Source: Planctomycetota bacterium (GTDB taxonomy: Bacteria; Planctomycetota; Phycisphaerae; UBA1845). Taken from it: 6,278 nt of DNA. The stretch is taken from the NCBI GenBank assembly GCA_022567365.1, contig JADFHG010000238.1, positions 1 to 6,278 of the forward strand, read 5' to 3'. Positions 1-5,363 of the stretch are shown piece after piece; the first letter of the stretch is position 1; each line of letters starts with the position of its first letter. Made by a program: the position numbers and the translations under genes. Under the pieces are notes generated by a model, which was not told the origin of the DNA, searched no databases, and worked only from the letters and a program-made list of their open reading frames with translations.

Positions 1-112
1 ATACCGCCGGCCATGCAAACAGATCACGGGCGTCGCGATGCTACCGTTGCGCGCGCAAGCAGATATCGCATCCTCGCTCAAGGCCGAGAAACAGCGGCAG
101 TACCATTCCTTC

Positions 113-146
113 CTGACACCTTTTCTTGGCTGACACCTTTTCTTGG
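113..146. repeat. Perfect 17-bp tandem duplication
   Basis: CTGACACCTTTTCTTGG occurs at 113-129 and again, without a mismatch or spacer, at 130-146. Two identical copies back to back indicate a recent duplication or replication slippage, or part of a dispersed repeat family. The unit is T-rich on the plus strand, unlike the GC-rich surroundings. It lies just beyond the two stem-loops that follow the RRM gene. Its function is unknown. Confidence 0.85.
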
Positions 147-151
147 CCGGG

Positions 152-230
152 CAACGGGCGATGACGCACCCGTTGAGCACGGTGTTACGTGCGATGAGGC
201 AGCCGCCCAGAGCGGCGCGGCCACCGTGCT
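152..230 (-). terminator. Two adjacent stem-loops after the RRM gene, possible terminator
   Basis: Two perfect inverted repeats abut each other. AGCACGGTG (176-184) pairs with CACCGTGCT (222-230) around a 37-nt loop that holds a smaller GCCGC/GCGGC stem (202-206 with 212-216). CAACGGG (152-158) pairs with CCCGTTG (169-175) around a 10-nt loop. The first begins about 10 nt after the RRM stop codon, so it would form at the 3' end of that mRNA. Neither is followed by a U-tract, so this is not a canonical intrinsic terminator. It may stabilise the 3' end or be a repeat remnant. Confidence 0.35.
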
Positions 231-239
231 TTGTTTAGC

Positions 240-518
240 TTACCAGCCGCCGCCACCGCCGCCGCCGCTGCGCTCGGTGCGGGGACGAGCCTCGTTGACG
301 GTGAGGGCTCGACCGTCGAGTTCGGTCCCGTTGAGACCCTCGATGGCCGCATTTCCCTCGGCGTCATCGTCCATTTCGACAAACCCGAAGCCGCGCGATC
401 GCCCGGTCTGCCGGTCGTTGATGATGGACGCGCTTCGCACACCGCCAAAGGCGCCGAAGGCCTCTTCCAGTCCCTGTTCGGTCGTCGAAAACGACAAGTT
501 GCCTACGTAGATCTTCAC
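240..518 (-). CDS. RRM-domain RNA-binding protein (bacterial glycine-rich type)
   Basis: This 92-residue protein is a single RNA recognition motif with a short glycine tail. RNP2 is IYVGNL at residues 3-8 and RNP1 is RGFGFVEM at 42-49. The RNA-stacking aromatics expected in the family are present as Tyr4, Phe44 and Phe46. The fold is complete to about residue 78, followed by a basic linker and seven glycines ending in Trp92. The family binds single-stranded RNA in the cytoplasm and in some bacteria is cold-induced; the target here is unknown. The start is GTG at 516-518, which gives the usual MKIYVGNL beginning, with a weak GGAG at 530-533. The gene has its own promoter and a long leader, so it is probably transcribed apart from the anti-sigma gene 198 nt upstream. 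Family assignment is firm; physiological role is not. Confidence 0.95.
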   Translation of the reverse strand: MKIYVGNLSFSTTEQGLEEAFGAFGGVRSASIINDRQTGRSRGFGFVEMDDDAEGNAAIEGLNGTELDGRALTVNEARPRTERSGGGGGGGW

Positions 519-565
519 CTTCCGATGTACTCCAATCTCGACCGCGCACGGCGGTGCATCGACAT
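515..565 (-). CDS. Possible 16-aa upstream reading frame coupled to the RRM gene
   Basis: An ATG at 563-565 opens a frame encoding MSMHRRARSRLEYIGR and stops with TGA at 515-517. That stop overlaps the GTG start of the RRM gene in a GTGA arrangement, the classic geometry for translational coupling. The peptide is strongly basic, with five Arg and one His. A weak GAG-containing site lies about 8 nt before the ATG. The frame crosses the hairpin at 541-555, so its translation would open that structure and could help ribosomes reach the weak RRM start. A frame this short can arise by chance, and there is no homology evidence. Confidence 0.25.
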   Translation of the reverse strand: MSMHRRARSRLEYIGR

Positions 566-593
566 GACGCGCACTCTAGTGCCTCAGGTGCGC
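541..593 (-). promoter_or_regulatory. Structured RRM leader with mutually exclusive hairpins
   Basis: Within the predicted leader, GCGCAC (569-574) pairs with GTGCGC (588-593) around 13 nt. The overlapping GCACT (571-575) can instead pair with AGTGC (578-582) around 2 nt. The two hairpins share bases and cannot form together. A third hairpin, ACCGC (541-545) with GCGGT (551-555), lies nearer the start codon. Long structured leaders are known for cold-shock genes, so temperature-dependent refolding is conceivable. That role is inference; only the base pairing is seen. Confidence 0.3.
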
Positions 594-657
594 ATCTGCC
601 GGGCGGACATGGCGTGAACCAAACGAGGCAAGACCGATTCCGGCCGGCTGGAGCGAC

Positions 658-687
658 CTTATAGCACATGCCCCGCCGGCCCGTCAA
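658..687 (-). promoter_or_regulatory. Sigma-70-type promoter for the RRM gene
   Basis: On the minus strand, TTGACG (682-687) is followed by an 18-nt spacer and TATAAG (658-663). Each hexamer matches the consensus at five of six positions. Transcription would begin near 650, giving a leader of about 130 nt before the GTG at 518. The promoter sits 30 nt beyond the anti-sigma stop codon, so the RRM gene can be expressed independently of the sigma operon. Confidence 0.55.
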
Positions 688-709
688 CCGGTCCCGACGG
701 ATGCCGGTT
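686..709 (-). terminator. Weak hairpin after the sigma/anti-sigma operon
   Basis: AACCGG (686-691) pairs with CCGGTT (704-709) around a 12-nt loop, starting 8 nt beyond the anti-sigma stop codon. No U-tract follows. An alternative stem, CCGTC (681-685) with GACGG (696-700), uses overlapping bases. Its position suits a transcript end, but it also overlaps the -35 element of the RRM promoter. Support is weak. Confidence 0.25.
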
Positions 710-716
710 CATTCGG

Positions 717-1499
717 CTATTCCGTCTTCCATTCTTCGGGCATTTCTATCACTTTCACTTTATCGAGGAGCTGCGGCTCCGCGAGCGGGGAAAGCTCGTA
801 GACGACCAGGTTGGCCAGTTCGGCTCTGTGGAGGTACAGCCCGTCAATCGCCGGCTGGGGTGTGCGATCTCGCGATCGCCAGTCCACGAACACGAGCACC
901 TCCTTCCCGTCGACTTTGGCCAAGATCATCACGGTGGTGCGCGAGAGCGAATGGCAATAGGAGATCCCGACCGCCTGCACGCCCGGGCGAAGCTTCGCGA
1001 GGAGTATTCCCTTGCCGAGTTTCTTCCAGAACGTGCGCGCGAATTCGCGTTCGTCCTTACACACCCATTGCGGCTCGAAACCGGCTTGGACCGTGTCTTC
1101 GTACACGGTGGCAAGGCTTCGCCATGGTCCGGTCGCCGCATATCCGGGCGTTCGCTCGCCGCGAATCAGCTCCATCACGGTGGAACCGCTCACCACGGCG
1201 CCTGCAATCATGGCTGCGATGCCAAAGCCGATCGCCATACGGCGACGCCAAGGATGTGCCACCAGCTCGGGGCGCTCGGGCACGGCTGCCACTGCCCGCG
1301 CCAGAATGGCGTCCGGATCGGGAGGGGCGAACGCCCGCCTCATCGACGCGTCGATGTCGCGCTGAAGGCGCACGGCTTGCTGCAGGCCGGGATCGGCGGC
1401 CATTCGCGACTCCATCGACGCACGATCACTGTCGGACATCAGTCCGTCACAGTACTCGTCGATCATCCGATCGCGTTCGTCCAGTGAGGTGGTGCCCAT
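717..1499 (-). CDS. Membrane-anchored anti-sigma-like protein with a large extracytoplasmic domain
   Basis: This 260-residue protein probably binds and restrains the ECF sigma factor encoded just upstream. The cytoplasmic part (residues 1-85) has the acidic MIDEYCDGLMSDSDRASME start and the MAADPGLQQAVRLQRDIDASMRRAF helix pattern seen in anti-sigma and zf-HC2-like regulators. It lacks the His-x3-Cys-x2-Cys zinc motif, and Cys17 is its only cysteine. One hydrophobic segment at about 88-108 follows Arg85-Arg87, which places the N-terminus inside. Residues 110-260 would lie outside the cytoplasm. They include Cys147 and Cys182, a beta-rich stretch around VLVFVDW (201-207) and a charged end. The ATG overlaps the sigma stop as TAATG and has GAGG 10 nt upstream (1510-1513), so the two products are likely made in balanced amounts. 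The role rests on gene order, topology and the N-terminal pattern. The outer domain is unrecognised and could sense a redox or envelope signal. Confidence 0.75.
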   Translation of the reverse strand: MGTTSLDERDRMIDEYCDGLMSDSDRASMESRMAADPGLQQAVRLQRDIDASMRRAFAPPDPDAILARAVAAVPERPELVAHPWRRRMAIGFGIAAMIAGAVVSGSTVMELIRGERTPGYAATGPWRSLATVYEDTVQAGFEPQWVCKDEREFARTFWKKLGKGILLAKLRPGVQAVGISYCHSLSRTTVMILAKVDGKEVLVFVDWRSRDRTPQPAIDGLYLHRAELANLVVYELSPLAEPQLLDKVKVIEMPEEWKTE

Positions 1500-1513
1500 T
1501 ACCCTCGAACCTC
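1499..1513 (-). promoter_or_regulatory. Coupled stop/start and ribosome binding site for the anti-sigma gene
   Basis: The sigma stop TAA (1499-1501) and the anti-sigma ATG (1497-1499) share one base. GAGG at 1510-1513 lies 10 nt before the ATG, inside the end of the sigma gene. Ribosomes finishing the sigma factor can therefore restart directly. A second GAGGG lies only 2 nt from the ATG and is too close to serve. Confidence 0.55.
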
Positions 1514-2191
1514 ATCCGCGGTTTCCGGCGCGTCGCGCCGTCCGAGTCGGTCGCGCAACGTCTTGCGCGTGCGGTGAACGTGGCTCATTGCCGTTCCCTG
1601 CGGAATGCCCAGGATCTCCGCGATCTTCGAATACTCCATTCCCTCCACGGTCCGCAAGATCATGCACGCGCGCGCAACATCACCTACCGACGCTAGCGCC
1701 GCCGTGATCCGCGCATCAAATGTGGCGCCGTCACGCGCAGGGGCTTCGTTACCGGCCCGATCTTCCGGATCAGCGCCCTCCGGCATATTCGGCGAATCGA
1801 GCGAAAGGACGCGATTCCGCTTTCGCTTGCGAACGTGATTCAGTCCCACAAAACGGACGATCTGCCCCATCCATGCGGCAAAGCTCGTTCCAGTCCGAAA
1901 CTGGCCAATTTTGTCGAGACCGATAATGGCGGCCTCCTGAACCACGTCATCCGCCGCCGCGGAATCGCCGACAACGCCCACGGCGATCCCCCAGAGGACG
2001 CGAAATGACTCCTTGAAATGCGCTGTAAAGACCGCATTTGGGTCCGCGGCCCGATCGGCGCGTGGTTCGTCAGCGGTCTTTGCATCCGAGGGACGCATCA
2101 AGGCGATCGTTCCCAATAGCATATGTTCGCCGGACGCGCCGATCTTGCGGGGATCGGCCACGACCGCGCGGCGCCCACTCGCTGTTCGCAC
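1499..2191 (-). CDS. ECF-type RNA polymerase sigma factor
   Basis: This protein would direct RNA polymerase to a dedicated set of promoters in response to a signal relayed by the adjacent anti-sigma protein. Residues 57-125 form sigma region 2, including DDVVQEAAIIGLDKIGQF (core-binding and -10 recognition helices) and the basic GLNHVRKRKR segment. A linker at about 128-158 is acidic and Pro-rich. Residues 160-215 form region 4 with a helix-turn-helix at YSKIAEILGIPQGTAMSHVH (187-206) and a basic end, TRKTLRDRL. No extra C-terminal domain is present. The longest frame starts with GTG at 2191 and has about 55 residues before region 2, more than usual. ATG codons at 2122 (Met24) and 2098 (Met32) are alternatives, and none has a convincing Shine-Dalgarno site. 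It is first in an operon with the anti-sigma gene. Family confidence is high; the start is uncertain. Confidence 0.93.
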   Translation of the reverse strand: MRTASGRRAVVADPRKIGASGEHMLLGTIALMRPSDAKTADEPRADRAADPNAVFTAHFKESFRVLWGIAVGVVGDSAAADDVVQEAAIIGLDKIGQFRTGTSFAAWMGQIVRFVGLNHVRKRKRNRVLSLDSPNMPEGADPEDRAGNEAPARDGATFDARITAALASVGDVARACMILRTVEGMEYSKIAEILGIPQGTAMSHVHRTRKTLRDRLGRRDAPETADEVRG

Positions 2192-2227
2192 GAGGGAGCC
2201 GCCGCAAACTGAACGGACAACGAGAAG

Positions 2228-2236
2228 ACTATATCA
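2228..2236 (-). promoter_or_regulatory. Possible extended -10 promoter of the sigma operon
   Basis: TG (2235-2236), one base, then TATAGT (2228-2233) reads as an extended -10 on the minus strand and matches TATAAT at five of six positions. No good -35 lies about 17 nt upstream. Transcription would begin near 2221, about 30 nt before the GTG at 2191, so the long form of the sigma factor could be translated. An ECF self-regulated promoter cannot be judged without knowing its consensus. Confidence 0.35.
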
Positions 2237-2371
2237 GACCCGCGGGAGACGGACCATTCACTACGCCGGCTGGTGTGGTGATTCAGAATTGGGGAGGCGT
2301 ATCTTGATCCGAACCGCGCCCGTCAGGAAGCGGCTTGACCACCTGCACGCCGGCCCGGCAAGCCGCCGGCA

Positions 2372-2395
2372 CACCGGTTGGCCGGTTGGCCGGTG
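2372..2395. repeat. Short 8-bp tandem repeat in a GC-rich palindrome
   Basis: CCGGTTGG is repeated at 2374-2381 and 2382-2389, followed by a partial CCGGT (2390-2394). The outer CACCGG (2372-2377) pairs with CCGGTG (2390-2395). Immediately to the left, around 2349-2370, is another self-complementary stretch built on GCCGG/CCGGC. The block can form stable secondary structure. No function is evident. Confidence 0.55.
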
Positions 2396-2454
2396 CCAGC
2401 ACGCGGTCTCCGTCACGGTCGGGGTTCGGATAACAGCCTGTTGAAAAACTGCGA

Positions 2455-2480
2455 GTAGCGTCCGCCCCCTGTGGCGGACG
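2455..2480 (+). repeat. Left REP-like unit
   Basis: GTAG (2455-2458) is followed directly by an 8-bp perfect stem, CGTCCGCC (2459-2466) with GGCGGACG (2473-2480), around the 6-nt loop CCCTGT. A GTAG head joined to a GC-rich hairpin matches the REP signature. Confidence 0.7.
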
Positions 2481-2509
2481 TGGCTGTTGAGACCGCTATC
2501 GCCGTTCTA

Positions 2510-2535
2510 CGGCCGCCACGGGGAGCGGCCGCTAC
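2510..2535 (-). repeat. Right REP-like unit, inverted copy
   Basis: On the minus strand, GTAG (2532-2535) is followed directly by stem CGGCCGC (2525-2531) and its partner GCGGCCG (2510-2516), with a T·G wobble extending the stem to 8 pairs. It aligns with the left unit at 22 of 26 positions. The T-A pair of the left stem becomes G-C here, a compensatory change, and a C-G pair becomes T·G. The remaining difference is in the loop. Confidence 0.7.
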
Positions 2536-2639
2536 TTTTTCAACAGGCTGTTAGGGCACCTCCGGCAGAATAGCACGCTAACACGGAGATCGCTCGAACA
2601 TCTGGAAGGCTGGAAGGCAAACTCGGACGATCGGAATCC

Positions 2640-2645
2640 GGAGGT
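2640..2645 (+). promoter_or_regulatory. Strong ribosome binding site
   Basis: GGAGGT at 2640-2645 is a full match to the anti-Shine-Dalgarno complement. The GGAGG core ends 9 nt before the ATG at 2654. It fixes the start of the large secreted protein and is the strongest such site in the window. Confidence 0.8.
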
Positions 2646-2653
2646 CACGCGAA

Positions 2654-5242
2654 ATGACGAATCTTGGGTGTTTCACGGTCCTGGCGGCGTTTTCGACCGT
2701 CATGGCCACTCTCGTTAGCGGCGCGGAGGCGGTGCAGGCCGGCGACGGTCTCGAGGTCCGGTCCGTCGCCCACGGCAACCCCGGCGAGGCGGCGGCGGCG
2801 AAGGAGGCGGTGGACGCGGGGGCGGTGGCGGCTCCCGGACGCTCGCCAATCCACGAAACGGAATTGCGCATCGCCCGGTCGGGAAACGGCATCGACTTCA
2901 CCGACTCGGGTCGGATGCTCGCCCGTGGGGCATTTGCACCGGCCCTGGTCCGGCTGCACGATGGCACGTTGCTGGCACTATTCGATTTCGCGGACGGCGA
3001 GGTGGCCGACCCCGACGAGGTGCAGACGGTGATCGCCGCGTCGTTCTCGAAAGACGCCGGACGGTCATGGTCCTCGCCCCGCCCGATCCAAATCCGTACG
3101 CGGTCGGGCACCCCGGGCGTCGCCGAACACGCCGCCCTGCTGCGGATGCCCGGCGGCCTGCTGCGCCTCTACTACGTGACGAGGGAAGAACGCGTCGCGG
3201 ACCGCGAACCCGCTTCACCCGGTCGGCGGGTCGTGATGGGCGCGATCAGCTATGACGGGTTGACGTTCCGCGTCGATCCCCGTGTGCAGATCGAGCTGGA
3301 ATCCGACGCGGACGTCCATCCGATGGTCGCGGTGATCGACTCGCGCGTGCACCTCTTCATTGGAGGCTTCGGATCCGGTGCCCGAGGCGACGAGACCGCG
3401 CCTCGACCGGCGTGGCACTACCTGTCACCTACGGGTCGGCGGTTTACGAAGATCGGCGAACCCTTGCCACCGGGGGCGGCGTTCGTGGGCAGCGTGATTC
3501 ATGGTCGCTTCGGCACGCGGGCGTACGTTTCTTCAGACGAAGGCATCGTCTCGTACCTCTCCAAAAACGGATGGCGTTTTGCAGCGGAAGAAGGCGTCCG
3601 TGTGGCAAACGGATGGGACCCCGCCACGCTACGACTGCGCGATGGATCCTACCTGATGATCTACTGCGCCCGCGCAACCGAACAGTCAAAGGCATCGTCG
3701 CGCGTCGTTCATACCGGCATGCAGGACTTCGACACGACCGATCGCGCGGGCGGCGAACCGGTGTATGATGATGCGACCGGAGCGCTCCGTTCGGACGCCT
3801 CGGAGATTGACCGCGGCACGTTGGGCGAACCGCAAACGCAACCCGATGATTCCGCCATCGCCGCCGTGGGCGAGGTGTTCGACGGCGACCCCCTGGCGGG
3901 GGGAGGGCGTCCTCTGGCACCCCCGAGGCCGGATTTCGTCAACCCCGTGGACTACTTCGACTGGTACCGAAGGTTCGCCCTACGGCAGACCGCCGATAAT
4001 GCGTACGACGCCTACGAGGTCTTCATGCCGAATACGTTCGTGGACAAGCTGCAACCGGATTGGCCGGAGTTCCGAGACATGTTCAACGATCGAGATCACG
4101 AGGGGCCGCCCGGTCCGTGGGACGCGGCGGAGCATCCGGACTGGGCAGCGTCGAACCAAGCGGTCCGCGACGTGCTCGACCAATTCCGCGAGGCAACGCT
4201 CCATGAAGGCTACTCGTCGGGCATCCTCCTAACCAAGGAGGCCATCGACGACGCGCCGGACGGCAAGCCGTTGTTGATGGGCATGCTCCTGACGCAGCTC
4301 GGTCCCCATCGCAAACTCGTTCGGGCCACGCTCGCGGACGCTTGGCGTCTCGAAGACGGCAAGGTCTCACCGGATCGGATGCTCGACGCGTGGCGGACCA
4401 GCCTGCGCGGCGCGGACCACCTCTATCAGGGGGCGACCCTGATAGAGAATCTGGTGGGCATGGCCGAAACCAAGGCCGTGCAGGAGACGGCCCGTTGGGC
4501 GCTGCAGCGCGGGGTGTTTGAAGGCGACGAGTTGGAATCGGCCCTCGAAGTGCTCATGGAATTGGACACAAGTGATATCGACACGCGGACGTGGTTGCGG
4601 GGTGAATACGCGGTGGCCATGGACACCACGCAGCGCGTGTTCTCATGGGACGCGGACAGCGGCACGATCAGTCCCAACCTCGAACTCCTGGAGGAGGTCG
4701 TTGGACTCGCGGGCGGGGAAGATCCGCAAGTCGACGCGATCGCGGCTATGACCTCCGCAGACGTTGAAGCGAGCATCGATGCGTTCGACGACTATTACCG
4801 TACGCTGACCGATCAGATGACCATCGGGTACCCCACGGTGCGGGCTAGCGACATCACCGAGACGTTCGAGCGCTACGGCAGCGCCACCCCATGGAACGAA
4901 ACGATGCTTCCCGCGCTGAGTCGCGTCTATCAGATCCGCACGCAGTCGGTGGCGTCGCGTCGGGCCACCAAGCTCGCGTACGCAACCCATGTCTTCAAAG
5001 AGCGCCACGGCCGATGGCCCGACTCGCTCGCCGAGCTGCCCGCCGATTTAGGGGAAACCATGCGAACCGATCCCTTTACCGGGGATTATTTCGGCTACCG
5101 CGTCGACGAGACGGGTCCGCGGATCTACTCGCGCTCGGAAAACGGGATCGACGACGGCGGCGTACACTCGGAGCGCTGGGGTCGTAGTAACACGGACGAC
5201 GCCGACTCGGACGACTTCGTGTTCTGGCCGCCGCAACCCTGA
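2654..5242 (+). CDS. Secreted sialidase/BNR-like beta-propeller protein with a helical planctomycete-type C-terminus
   Basis: This 862-residue protein is probably exported. It has a hydrophobic N-terminus (residues 7-21) with a possible cleavage after AEA26 or VQA29, although the n-region lacks Lys or Arg. A low-complexity Ala/Gly stretch spans 43-62. Residues about 75-350 look like a sialidase/BNR-type beta-propeller. There is one good Asp-box (SKDAGRSW, 132-139) and degenerate ones at SYDGLTF (199-205), SPTGRRF (258-264) and SKNGWRF (303-309), plus LHDGTLLALF and LRDGSYLMIY strands. I see no FRIP motif or clear arginine triad, so sialidase activity is not supported. An acidic linker (about 355-425) leads to a helix-rich region starting PVDYFDWYRRF (431-441). 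The C-terminus (772-862) carries HGRWPDSLAEL, DPFTG, IYS, NGIDDGG and FVFWPPQ, a pattern I recall from planctomycete hypothetical proteins. A ligand or carbohydrate-binding role at the surface is inference. The start is fixed by GGAGGT. Confidence 0.8.
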   Translation: MTNLGCFTVLAAFSTVMATLVSGAEAVQAGDGLEVRSVAHGNPGEAAAAKEAVDAGAVAAPGRSPIHETELRIARSGNGIDFTDSGRMLARGAFAPALVRLHDGTLLALFDFADGEVADPDEVQTVIAASFSKDAGRSWSSPRPIQIRTRSGTPGVAEHAALLRMPGGLLRLYYVTREERVADREPASPGRRVVMGAISYDGLTFRVDPRVQIELESDADVHPMVAVIDSRVHLFIGGFGSGARGDETAPRPAWHYLSPTGRRFTKIGEPLPPGAAFVGSVIHGRFGTRAYVSSDEGIVSYLSKNGWRFAAEEGVRVANGWDPATLRLRDGSYLMIYCARATEQSKASSRVVHTGMQDFDTTDRAGGEPVYDDATGALRSDASEIDRGTLGEPQTQPDDSAIAAVGEVFDGDPLAGGGRPLAPPRPDFVNPVDYFDWYRRFALRQTADNAYDAYEVFMPNTFVDKLQPDWPEFRDMFNDRDHEGPPGPWDAAEHPDWAASNQAVRDVLDQFREATLHEGYSSGILLTKEAIDDAPDGKPLLMGMLLTQLGPHRKLVRATLADAWRLEDGKVSPDRMLDAWRTSLRGADHLYQGATLIENLVGMAETKAVQETARWALQRGVFEGDELESALEVLMELDTSDIDTRTWLRGEYAVAMDTTQRVFSWDADSGTISPNLELLEEVVGLAGGEDPQVDAIAAMTSADVEASIDAFDDYYRTLTDQMTIGYPTVRASDITETFERYGSATPWNETMLPALSRVYQIRTQSVASRRATKLAYATHVFKERHGRWPDSLAELPADLGETMRTDPFTGDYFGYRVDETGPRIYSRSENGIDDGGVHSERWGRSNTDDADSDDFVFWPPQP

Positions 5243-5363
5243 GGGCGCGTTGAAGAACGAGTGGCACGTGTCCGCGCTGATCGCCGATCCACAACACTCC
5301 ACCGCTGGCCGGCTTTTGTAACGCTGATACGATCTTAGCTCCGACAGCCTGGCCCGCGACCGT
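5243..5363. other. Convergent intergenic gap
   Basis: The 121 nt between the two convergent stop codons (TGA 5240-5242 on plus, TGA 5364-5366 on minus) hold no gene. I looked for a bidirectional terminator and found no stable stem followed by a T-run. GGCCGGCTTTT near 5308-5318 has a T-run but no adequate stem. Confidence 0.5.

Larger units (their letters stand above)
1..239. other. Left flank without a convincing gene
   Basis: This stretch lies downstream of the RRM gene on the minus strand. It contains a 17-bp tandem duplication (113-146) and two adjacent stem-loops (152-175 and 176-230), listed separately. Plus-strand frame 2 is open from the left edge to a TGA at 131-133 and would give 43 residues ending QYHSFLTPFLG. 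That could be the 3' end of a gene entering from outside, but I recognise no family, and short open frames are common at this GC content. I call no gene here. Confidence 0.5.
2431..2553. mobile_element. 123-bp non-autonomous REPIN/MITE-like element
   Basis: The element is bounded by perfect 18-bp inverted repeats: TAACAGCCTGTTGAAAAA at 2431-2448 and its complement at 2536-2553. Inside are two inverted hairpin units, each preceded on its outer side by GTAG (2455-2458) or its complement CTAC (2532-2535), with a 29-nt centre (2481-2509). It encodes nothing. GTAG-headed palindromes in inverted pairs are the known architecture of REPINs mobilised by REP-associated tyrosine transposases (RAYTs). 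The additional long terminal repeats with TA at each end are also typical of MITEs. Which transposase moves it is unknown, as none is encoded in the window. The left arm has six extra bases (2449-2454). Confidence 0.75.
2192..2653. other. Divergent intergenic region between the sigma and secreted-protein genes
   Basis: This 462-nt gap has no credible gene. From left to right it holds a possible extended -10 for the sigma operon (2228-2236), a GC-rich palindromic stretch with 8-bp repeats (about 2345-2400), a 123-bp REPIN-like element (2431-2553), and a 100-nt leader ending in a strong ribosome binding site for the plus-strand gene. I found no confident -35/-10 pair for the plus-strand gene between 2554 and 2639. 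Confidence 0.7.

Noticed and set aside
47..58. 12-bp palindrome TTGCGCGCGCAA as an operator
   Set aside because: Alternating GC palindromes are expected by chance in DNA of this composition, and no promoter is nearby.
13..510. Plus-strand open frame of 165 codons with a polyproline run
   Set aside because: The proline run is the reverse reading of the RRM protein's glycine tail. The minus-strand RRM gene explains this DNA.
717..1499. Zinc-binding (ZAS-type) anti-sigma factor
   Set aside because: The cytoplasmic part has only Cys17 and no His-x3-Cys-x2-Cys arrangement.
668..1696. Long plus-strand open frame (342 codons) opposite the anti-sigma gene
   Set aside because: Its translation is Arg/Pro/Ser-rich without any domain pattern, and it spans two well-supported minus-strand genes. 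It is a GC-driven antisense shadow.
2654..2680. Lipoprotein signal at Cys6 of the secreted protein
   Set aside because: Cys6 precedes the hydrophobic core and is not in a lipobox. An AXA-type cleavage near residues 26-29 fits better.
2578..3111. Minus-strand open frame of 177 codons overlapping the start of the secreted-protein gene
   Set aside because: It lies opposite a gene with a perfect ribosome binding site and recognisable domains, and shows no motif of its own.
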